Origin: Heliocidaris erythrogramma
Lineage: Eukaryota > Echinodermata > Echinoidea > Camarodonta > Echinometridae
NCBI GenBank assembly: GCA_025617745.1
Contig: CM046868.1
Location: 17,054,615-17,118,614, forward strand
Length of the DNA stretch: 64,000 nucleotides
Direction: 5' to 3'
Shown piece after piece: positions 56,168-64,000 of this stretch; position 1 is the first letter of the stretch; each line of letters starts with the position of its first letter. The notes under the pieces are model-generated. The model did no database searches. It saw only the letters and a list, made by a program, of their open reading frames with translations, and was not told the DNA's origin. A program made the position numbers and the translations under genes.

Positions 56168-56378
56168 AGACGATTGCATAATAAGATGGAGGAAGTCATG
56201 TCGGAGGTGAGGGAAAACCGGAAACTTCTTGGGGCAATCCGTGTCAAAATGGAGAAGGGCAGAGTGGCTGAAATTGCTGATATACCAGAAGGAATACCCT
56301 CTCTTCCACTTAATAACGTTCAAGACTTATGTGAGGTCAACACGATCCTTCAGGAGGATCTTCCAAAAAAAGCAATTT
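56168..56378 (+). CDS. DUF4806-like gene, exon a
   Basis: After TTTCAGAATAG: frame with KMEEVMSEVRENRKLLGAIR (helical, charged) and SLPLNNVQDLCEVN, resembling the PLK..EDL..LE start of DUF4806. First Met at 56186 could be the start, but an upstream exon cannot be excluded. Ends with one base before GTGAGT. Confidence 0.55.
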
Positions 56379-56991
56379 GTGAGTGTCTTTATCTGCTTAT
56401 AATAGTGTTAAACAGTTGATTCATTAACTTTCTTCTGCACTTTATACTCAATTATTTATGCAAACATTCAACTTAATTGGGAAAATTAACTATCAGAATT
56501 TCAACAGCATATTTGTTTATTGTAGAAAGTTGGATTAAATATACTGTTTGTGACATGCATGTTCATTCCAGAATTGAAATTGACAATTATTTTTGGAGAA
56601 TATTATATTTCCATTATTACATACAGGAGAGGTCAATTAATTGTTCTGCAGCTATGTCATGACTTCGAACAGCCAGCAAGTTTGTTTTTGTCTTGCTTGC
56701 AAAGCTGCTGCTAAATGCATTTTCTTTGCAATATAGTTATCAATTTCAGCCTCAGGTTGTTTACAGAGCTTGCAGGAGGAAAAACAATGCTTTGCATCCA
56801 CCTTGTAGGTCTTCCAGAGTTTGCATGCCTATAATGAAATTGGCCTCTGCTTGGAATAATTAAGTTTGAAAGAACTTTTGAAATCAGTATCGGTTTCAAT
56901 TGTGAGATCTTATGCATTTTTAAATTAGATAGGAAGATGCATGAAAGTGAGAATAATACATGTTTACTGCTATTCCCTTTCATTTTTCCAG

Positions 56992-57153
56992 ATGTCATAC
57001 TTAAAGAGATGTGGAGGGGCCACCAAAGAATCAGTAAGGCGTGTGCTGGACACAATGATGGACCCTCAGTTGTCTGTGCAATTCAGTTGGATGGGACAAC
57101 GTGGCAGAAGCACAAGTTTTCGGGATATAAGTCGATGATAGATGTTATCTTTG
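56992..57153 (+). CDS. DUF4806-like gene, exon b
   Basis: Acceptor CATTTTTCCAG, donor GTAATT, 162 nt. The phase-consistent frame is open but unlike any family; the second frame carries the DUF4806-like core and stops at TGA (57136). See the gene entry. Confidence 0.55.
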
Positions 57154-57588
57154 GTAATTAGATGTATATACATTTTCTCATCTTCAGAAGAGTCTGTTGA
57201 TTTTCTTTTCTTCTTGAATCATAAGCAGATAGTTGCAGGCATCTAGAAGATTACATTTAAATAATTTTTGGACCCCCACATTATTTATCACAAAGTAACT
57301 TGGATATATATAACTTGAATATATATATATATTTTTCAGTGTTTCAAAATATTGTCAAATAGGTATGTTTGTATGCTTAACTCTTTCTGCCTTCCCTCTG
57401 CTTAACTGCCATAATGCTCTAATCCAGAAGGACTGTTGTTTGCATCATTAGGCAGAAATTAAGATAAAGATCTTCAGAGATGTTTTTACCTCTAAGGGCT
57501 GTTAGCTTCATTACAGTGTTTGAACTGGTGCCTTTTGAAGTTCGTTATGCTTCTAGCATTCTGTTTTTAATTGAAAAACAGCTTTACT

Positions 57589-57680
57589 CAGGGGCGGATA
57601 CAGGATTTTCAGAAAGGGGGGCGCATTTCAAAACGGGCGGGGGGCGCACGCCCCTTGCGCCCCCTCTGGATCCGCGCCTG
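57589..57680. mobile_element. 92-bp hAT-like MITE in the DUF4806-like gene
   Basis: CAGGGGCGGATACAGGATTT and, inverted, CTGGATCCGCGCCTG, with TTACT at 57584-57588 and 57681-57685. Ends match the nested elements at 27561-28455; a 5-bp duplication fits the hAT subgroup with short duplications. Confidence 0.8.
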
Positions 57681-57972
57681 TTACTGCCAAAGTTTCCTAG
57701 AAGTGAACTCGCCATCTCCCGTGGTACAAAAAAAAAAAAAAAAGAGAGGTCTACAAAACAATTTTAGTGGTCAGTATATGTGTACAAAGATGCCAGTTTC
57801 CAGGCAAAAGCCTGAATTCAGGCCATTGCAGTTTATTTTCAGGCCATGTATTTCAGGTATTTGCTAAATGTGAGACATAAAAGAAGTGAAGCAATACAGT
57901 ATCTTTCGGATCTGAGAGGTAATATTTAAATTTTTAATTATTTTTTCCTTTCACATTCTATTTCTTTTCCAG

Positions 57973-58169
57973 CGACTGTGAGGGACAGCGAACGGACAAG
58001 ATCTGCTCCGCTTGACGAGGTGGAAAGTGGCATTCAATACTACTTGAAGTACATTTATCGAAACGTACCAAAGAATGATCTGGAGCTTCGGAGGCCTGTA
58101 ACTCCAGAACTGCAGGAGGAAGAAGAAGCCTTGCCAATGGACACAGAGGAATACTCAAATAATCTGTAA
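57973..58169 (+). CDS. DUF4806-like gene, exon c
   Basis: Acceptor TTTCTTTTCCAG; reads ATVRDSERTRSAPLDEVESG, IQYYLKYIYRNVP and an acidic tail PELQEEEEALPMDTEEY before TAA. EVE..I..YLK is the usual end of DUF4806 proteins. Confidence 0.6.
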
Positions 58170-60414
58170 AAAGCTGTAGTTACAACTGGCAATAATTAAA
58201 GAAGGAATCCTCTCTACAGGTTTAAAACATACAGAAACAAATTAAATATGAAACAATGCTAAAAGATATTGGATAAGAAATAAGGAAGTTATGACATTAT
58301 TTTTTGGGGAAAACACTTTTTGACCAGTCCTTAGTGTTTTATTGAGCGAGGTGATGATATCATTGCCTCACAATTTGCTATCCTTTTCATATACAGAAAT
58401 GACAAAAGTTTCATATTTCAGCTATGAGAATCTTAAACTTGTCTTATCACCGCCCGAAATAAAGGAGAAATAATACATTTTGCTATGGGGATATGTGTTA
58501 CGAGTGTGAGCGTAAAGTTTTTTTAGAAATCCATATACAGTGTATTTGAAAAAAAAATATGGGGTGATGACATCTACTCGCCCATTTAAATATTTGCAAG
58601 GACTGGTCAAGAAAATAAAAATGAAATTTTGAAATGTCATATCTTCCTGTATGAGATTTGTGTGACATTTGTACTGTTCTGTATGATGTTTTCTCATGAA
58701 ATAAGAAGAATAAATTCTGGAGTGGATTTCTTCTATATTTCAAACAACTATCTGTTTTTTAGGATGCTCTTAAGAATTCCACAGATGCTTGCATGTATTT
58801 CATATACAATTTCGCTGCCTCTATCTCCATAAGGAGCGCTAAATGTTTTATTCACATAAAATGTAAATGTTCTACTTGTTTCATGATTGCATGACATGAA
58901 ACTTAAACTTATACTAAACTGCAGTTAGTTCTGTCCATAAATGTACATTTAAATGTCATCTGGAGTATTGGTAATGTATGGAAGAAAATGGAGAGAGTTC
59001 CCATCCATTTGTATCCAACCTAAAAGCATTTTATGAATACATTCCATGAAAATAAAGCACCTAAAACGTCCTAAATATTTGTAGAATTTGAAGTTAAAAC
59101 ATGGCAATTGACAAACAATTCAAAAGTAAAGTTAGTGTCAAACTGAAATCACACTGCAAGTACTCCTGATAACCTTTAAACATATGACAAAGTTTGATTT
59201 TATATAAAATATTAGAAACTAAAATAAAATTGAACTGAATTGAAACTGTGTATGCAATTTTCAGCACTTTCATACTTTTTGCAGAATATATTGGTAGATG
59301 TAAAAGGGTATTTTTACCAATAGCGCATTTTCTTTAGAAGAGCTTGATAGATTTTGTAAATATGCCATATCTTGCAATGATTGAGAGTTGCAGTTTTCAT
59401 AACTCAAAATCTTTTATTTTATTATTCCTAAGACTATATTCGTCTGCCAATCCACAGGACAGAGAATTCATTAGTTATACATGTACATCCATTATTCAAA
59501 GAGCCACTATGAAGTTTATGTTAATAATGGACTTTTCATAGTCACCAAGTTGTGCGTATTTATTTCTTATGAACTGGACTGAAATGCTACGTACAATTAA
59601 TATGCTTCATTCAGGCATTTTTCCTTGTCAAAGAAATTCAAGGGTAAATCAACTTGCATTATTTTGAACCAACTTATTCTGATTACAGTTCCACCATTTG
59701 GTTTGTTGTCTTACATAGATTCCTAGCATTTCGTTCCATAATTAACTTTCTTTATTTTTCCTTGTTCTTGTATAAAACATTGTTCTGGTGCAAGATCTAG
59801 ATTCAAACCCAAATTGAAAAAAAAAATGCTTTGCAAATAATTCAGCATTTTGAGTATCTACTTTATGCAAATGAGGCAAAACATTTTTAACAAAATCTTA
59901 TACTCAAGCTATTTCATGAGTTAGTATTTCATGTACATTCAACATTACCATTTTTGAGACCATATAAATCAGGTACAGCTAACTTTCCCCTTCAATTTTG
60001 TCAGTGATGCTGTTTTTTGGTAAATGTTCAAATACTTAATGTATTTTCTTACCCTTTTTTTACTTCGTGCCAAAAATCCATTCATTTTCACAACTCTTTT
60101 CACTAGGATAGCTTGTGTTTCCCACTGTGTGATTTAATAATCCACCTGTTAACATATACCTGTATATAATTACTCACACATCAGTTTTGATTATCATTGT
60201 TATGTATGTTTTATGAATGGATGTTTGCAGCTGATTTTCATACCAGTGGCATTAAAAATGTGAAACTGATTTTATGTCTGCCTTGTATATTATGCATAAC
60301 TTTTTTTTCAGTGATTGTACATGTATATATGTATGAATTTTGGTATCCATGTGCTCATGAATGCTTTTGACAGGTCGTCATTACACTTAAACAGATTGTA
60401 ATTAGTGGTTCAGA
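58170..60414. other. AT-rich region after the DUF4806-like gene
   Basis: Probable 3' UTR and spacer. AATAAA signals at about 58459 and 59050, and AATAAAATTGAACTGAATTG at about 59225 (possible LINE-type tail). Short frames lack motifs. Confidence 0.45.
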
Positions 60415-62092
60415 TGGTAAAATATGACGTAATATTTAAGTCGTGATTTAAGTCTTTTTTACGTCCTGTAATTATGTCAATAAGTCTAAAACTTGCACCA
60501 ACGCAAGACGTCATGAGGACGTCTTATTTTGAGGTCATCTTTACGTTTTGCAGGTCACTAAATGATGACTTTGCAAATCACCAAATGACGACTTTTGGAC
60601 CTCTTTTGGACGTCTTGCGGGTGGTAAAATATGATGTGATATTTAAGTCGTGATTTACGTCTTTTTTATGTCTTGTAATTACGTCAATAAGTCGACAACT
60701 TGCACCAACGCAAGACGTCATGAGGACGTCTTATTCTGAGGTCATCTTTACGTCTTTCAGGTCACTAAATAACGACTTTATTACGTCTTTTGGACATCTT
60801 GCAGTTCACCAAATGACGATTCTTTGACGTCTTTTGGGCGTCTAGCATATCACGTCATTTGTTACCACACTCAAGACCTCTAAAAGACGTCATGAAGTTG
60901 TCATTCACTGACCTGCAAGACGTAATATGACGTCAAAATAAGACGTCCTCATGATGTCTTGCGTTGGTGCAAGTTGTCGTCTTACTGACGTAATTACAGG
61001 ACGTAAAAAAGACGTAAACCACGACGTAAATACCACGTCATTTTTTATCACCCGCAAGACCTCTAAAAGACGTCATAAAGTGGTCATTTAGTGACCAGCA
61101 AGACGTCCAATTGACGTCACAAAGTCGTCATTTGGTGATTTGCAAGACGCCCAAAAGACGTCATGAAGTCGTCATTCAGTGACCAGCAAGACGTAAAGAT
61201 GACGTCAAAATAAGACGTCCTCACGATGTCTTGCGTTGGTGCAAGTTGTCGTCTTATTGACGTAATTACAGGACGTAAAAAAGACGTAAACTATGACTTA
61301 AATATCACGTCATTTTTTTACCACCCGCAAGACCTCTAAAAGACGTCATAAAGTGGTCATTTAGTGACCAGCAAGACGTCCAATTGACGTCACAAAGTCG
61401 TCATTTGGTGATTTGCAAGACGCCCAAAAGACGTCATTAAGTTGTCATTCAGTGACCTGCAAGACGTAAAGATGACGTCAAAATAAGACGTCCTCACGAT
61501 GTCTTGCGTTGGTGCAAGTTGTCGTCTTATTGACGTAATTACAGGACGTAAAAAAGACGTAAACCACGACGTAAATACCACATCATTTTTTATCACCCGC
61601 AAGACGTCTAAAAACGTCATAAAGTGGTCATTTAGTGACCTGCAAGACGTCAAAAAGTCGTCATTTGGTGATTTGCAAGACGTCATGAAGTTGTCATTCA
61701 CTGACCTGCAAGACGTAATATGACGTCAAAATAAGACGTCCTCATGACGTCTTGCGTTGGTGCAAGTTGTCGTCTTATTTACGTAATTACAGGACGTAAA
61801 AAAGACGTAAACCACGACGTAAATACCACGTCAATTTTTATCACCCGCAAGACGTCTAAAAGACGTCATAAAGTGGTCATTTAGTGACCTGCAAGACGTC
61901 AAAAAGACGTCAAAAAGTAGTCATTTGGTGATTTGAAAGACGTCATGAAGTTGTCATTCACTGACCTGGAAGACGTAAAGATGACGTCAAAATAAGACGT
62001 CCTCATGATGTCTTGCGTTGGTGCAAGTTGTCGTCTTATTTAAGTAATTACAGGACGTAAAATAGACGTAAACTATGACTTAAATATCACGT
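60415..62092. repeat. GACGTC-rich foldback array, units of about 250-273 bp
   Basis: TTGCGTTGGTGCAAGTT recurs at about 60960, 61232, 61505, 61753 and 62014. From 60415 to about 60850 two units lie in inverse orientation (CTTGCACCAACGCAAG at about 60493 and 60698), so the array folds back near 60855. Unit words: CAAGACGTC, GTCATTTAGTGACC, AAATAAGACGTCCTCA, GTAATTACAGGACGTAAAAA. Also TGACGTCA in some units. Confidence 0.9.
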
Positions 62093-62097
62093 CATGC

Positions 62098-62856
62098 TAT
62101 TGCAGATTTCCTTATCGCCCTTTTCGATAAGGGCAGGTCCCTCTCTACCATTCGTGGTTACCGGTCCGCTATTGCTCCGGTTCACCTTGGTTTTTCTGAT
62201 GGTTCTGGAGTTTCAAACTCTCCCTTCTTGACTCATTTGCTGAGGTCTTTCTTTTGAAACGACCAGCAAATCGCCAGTTGACTCCTCCGTGGAGCCTTCC
62301 TTTGGTTTTGGACGCCTTGGCCAAACCGCCCTTTGAGCCGTTGTGCAAAGCGTCTTTACACCATCTCTCGATTAAGACCGCCTTTCTCGTCGCTATTGCT
62401 TCTGGGCAGAGGAGAAGCACTATTCAGGCTCTCTCTACGGCGCCCGGGCATATCAGATGGGAAAGGCAAGGTGTACATCTTGTCCCTCGACCTTCGTTTA
62501 TTGCCAAGAATCAGACGGATTCTTCTGGCTCAATCGAAGTGTTCTTGAGTCCTCTGTCAGAATTCTCTTCTGTCAAGGAGGATATATCTTGGTGCCCTGT
62601 TAGGGCTCTCAAATGGTACTTGGATAGGACTAAGGTTTTTCGTAAGGATGATCAGCTCTTTCTCATTTCCCGTCACCCTTATTCCCCAGCATCACGGGAG
62701 ACTATCTCCCGTTGGATTGTCGAGGCTATCCAAGCTGCGGGTTCGGAGGCTCTCCTGTCTGAGAATCCTCCAAGAGCGCATGATACTAGGAGTGTTTCTA
62801 CCTCCTGGGCGTTTTTTTCAGGGTCTGCTTCGTCGTCTCTGTCTGCCCCGCGTTAG
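62098..62856 (+). pseudogene. DIRS copy 2 tyrosine recombinase lacking its catalytic Tyr
   Basis: Reads IADFLIALFDKGRSLSTIRG, LTPPWSLPLVLDAL, VAIASGQRRSTIQAL (Arg), WCPVRALKWYLDRT and RAHDTRSVSTSWAFF (His-x-x-Arg), then goes directly to SASSSLSAPR stop. About 120 bp present in copy 1 (LPLEDI...FYLKDVP...) are deleted, taking the Tyr nucleophile. A frameshift lies near 62250 (LLRSFLLKRPAN). Confidence 0.85.
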
Positions 62857-63245
62857 TTACTCCCGTCCTGGGACATGCCACCCGGGTTTTATCCGTGCTA
62901 TTCTAGCAAATAGGTAGATACATCGATTTATTGCTGTAAATCAAGAAAATTATAACTAATTTTGTTATTTACTAGATAAATCTATGTATCTACCTATGTC
63001 CCTCCCTCCAGCCCCTCTCCTTGTCTGACATCATGTCCTAGATCTGTCTCTGACTGCTCGGAAGAGGAAGAGTATGGCGGTGGCGCGATTGGATTGGTGG
63101 ACGGGGAGTACGCGCGCGCGGGCAGTGGCTGCGCGTTTTAGACTTAGTTTTTCTCAAATGACGGCATAGTTTTGGAAACTAGCAAATAGGTAGATACATA
63201 GATTTATCTAGTAAATAACAAAATTAGTTATAATTTTCTTGATTA
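62098..63245 (+). mobile_element. DIRS copy 2, right part (YR, internal complementary region, ITR)
   Basis: YR coding, then the internal complementary region at 62905-62998 (AGGTAGATACATCGATTT ... AAATCTATGTATCTACCT) and the right inverted terminal repeat at about 63055-63245, inverse to 42118-42255. Closes the element begun at 42079. Confidence 0.85.
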
Positions 63246-63816
63246 CATATTTAAAATCAGCATAAAAGTGTGACAACAATTCATTTATATATGTGTATGT
63301 GTTCAAACTGAGAGTATTAGAGTAATTAATAAGTACAGACAACGAGAACAAAAAATTACCATGTATAGAGGTTCAGAGTACTAAGAACTTCATCCCGTCT
63401 TTGATGAAATCAACGGGTTTTCCATGAATCTATAGAGAAGTATTAACAAATTGTGTTTAATAAAAATTATATGATATATATGTATGTTATTATAGATAAC
63501 ATTTCAGTTAGGTAAGTGCATGTTCTGAATTAAGTCAATGTGTGTAGAGTAACTAGGACATCAGAAAAAGGTCTACGATATACGTTAGTATACTATCACA
63601 TCGATTTATAATCGTTATAGTATGTCATAAAACATAATTATGTATAATGAAAATATATATATATATAAGTGTAAGGAATTTTTAACATATACAACAGCTT
63701 TGGCAAATCTCGTGGAAATAAATACAAATGTGAAAGAAATTGCGAGAATAACGTTGCGTAGCTCAATCAAAGTTCCCCAGAGCTGTCCTCCCTTTTTGAA
63801 ATTTTTGCAAAGGCTG
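63246..63816. other. AT-rich spacer before the tRNA gene
   Basis: No gene seen; TATATA tract at 63652-63666. Confidence 0.5.
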
Positions 63817-63822
63817 AAAAAA
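63817..63822 (-). terminator. Pol III T6 terminator
   Basis: TTTTTT on the minus strand starts 1 nt after the tRNA 3' end, as for a working Pol III gene. Confidence 0.8.
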
Positions 63823-63823
63823 T

Positions 63824-63894
63824 GTCTCCGCCGGGAATCGAACCCGGGTCGTTGGCTTAGAACGCCAATGCCTTAACCACTAGACCACGGAGAC
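63824..63894 (-). tRNA. tRNA-Arg (anticodon TCT), intronless
   Basis: Cloverleaf on the minus strand, 71 nt: acceptor GTCTCCG/CGGAGAC (7 bp), D arm GTCT/AGGC, anticodon stem TTGGC/GCCAA with loop GTTCTAA (anticodon TCT, reads AGA), T arm CCGGG/CCCGG with loop TTCGATT. A box TGGTCTAGTGG and B box GGTTCGATTCC are intact. A perfect acceptor stem and the T6 terminator argue against a SINE relic. Confidence 0.92.
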
Positions 63895-64000
63895 GGTTAG
63901 TGGTTTCGGCGACACCAGATTCAGTTGACCGACAGATTAAAGGAGAATTAACCCCTGAGTACAAATTTACTTATATTGAAAGGTGTAATATATTCCTACT

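Larger units (their letters stand above)
56168..58169 (+). pseudogene. DUF4806-like gene, three exons, two compensating frameshifts
   Basis: Exons 56168-56378, 56992-57153 and 57973-58169 (stop TAA). Splice sites are good (TTTCC AG/GTGAGT, GTAATT) and all phases are 1, so the spliced frame is open. In exon 2, however, the DUF4806-like signature is read in another frame: YLKRCGGATKESVRRVL, FSWMGQRGRSTSF (family pattern L..GG.....VRRIL, ..W.G..GK.AF). A 1-nt change in the A7 run before the exon 1 donor (56366-56371) and another near 57130 would be needed. DUF4806 is of unknown function, often found in multicopy genes of marine animals and fish. Call is either a pseudogene or a gene with sequence errors. 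Confidence 0.6.
49747..62097. mobile_element. Insertion II: 12.3-kb array-bounded insertion with a DUF4806-like gene
   Basis: It lies between DIRS RT (to 49746) and DIRS YR sequence (from about 62098). The left end starts TGATAGCAGACGGACG; the right end read inversely is CAATAGCATGACGTGA, giving a short candidate terminal inverted repeat ATAGCA(T)GACG. Both ends are long tandem arrays rich in GACGTC. The centre (54266-60414) is AT-rich with a spliced gene. DIRS sequence between RT and YR is missing, so insertion came with deletion or into an already deleted copy. Whether this is one transposon is inference. Confidence 0.5.

Overview
This is eukaryotic, animal-type DNA: short exons with GT/AG borders in long AT-rich introns, and a dense, nested load of many transposon classes. 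The mix (CR1-like LINEs with esterase ORF1, DIRS tyrosine-recombinase retrotransposons, Penelope-like elements, hAT, Harbinger-like and Tc1-like non-autonomous elements, long satellite arrays, long poly-G/poly-C runs) fits a marine invertebrate deuterostome such as an echinoderm. That placement is inference; no species marker was seen.

Layout. 1-3335: gene-poor, with a 26-bp minisatellite. 3336-11005: a decayed CR1/Jockey-group LINE (ORF1, then endonuclease and RT) broken by a 155-bp tandem-repeat element in the endonuclease and by a 348-bp perfect-palindrome element in the RT. 11085-12275: GCAGACT-type higher-order repeat with a 271-bp Harbinger-like MITE. 12276-19740: a large inverted repeat of AT-rich units whose loop holds a Penelope-like 3' end (GIY-YIG endonuclease plus a hammerhead-like motif) and whose right arm is split by a LINE fragment (carrying a TA-flanked element) and a rearranged DIRS copy. 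22381-23860: a tandem repeat carrying periodic RFX/X-box-like palindromes.

26656-39861: the clearest host gene, five exons of a secreted discoidin (F5/8 type C) protein: a signal-peptide exon, three exons making one domain, and the first exon of a second domain. All splice phases agree; the 3' part is not seen. Intron 1 holds three nested hAT-like elements. Intron 3 holds a nearly intact CR1-like LINE in antisense. Intron 4 ends in a MITE-like sequence next to exon 5.

42079-63245: a second DIRS copy cut into three pieces by two insertions. Insertion I (about 4.1 kb) has terminal inverted repeats and 276-bp tandem units. Insertion II (about 12.3 kb) starts with a 4.5-kb array of about 120-bp units, most with the palindrome TGACGTCA, ends with a second GACGTC-rich foldback array, and encloses a three-exon DUF4806-like gene with two compensating frameshifts. 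An intronless tRNA-Arg(TCT) gene with a Pol III terminator lies at 63824-63894 (minus).

Most novel points: hammerhead-like motifs of the Penelope type at three loci, two of them clearly one family and one in a perfect, recently inserted palindrome; the array-bounded 12-kb insertion with a DUF4806 cargo gene; and two arrays of periodic transcription-factor-like palindromes (CRE-type and X-box-type).
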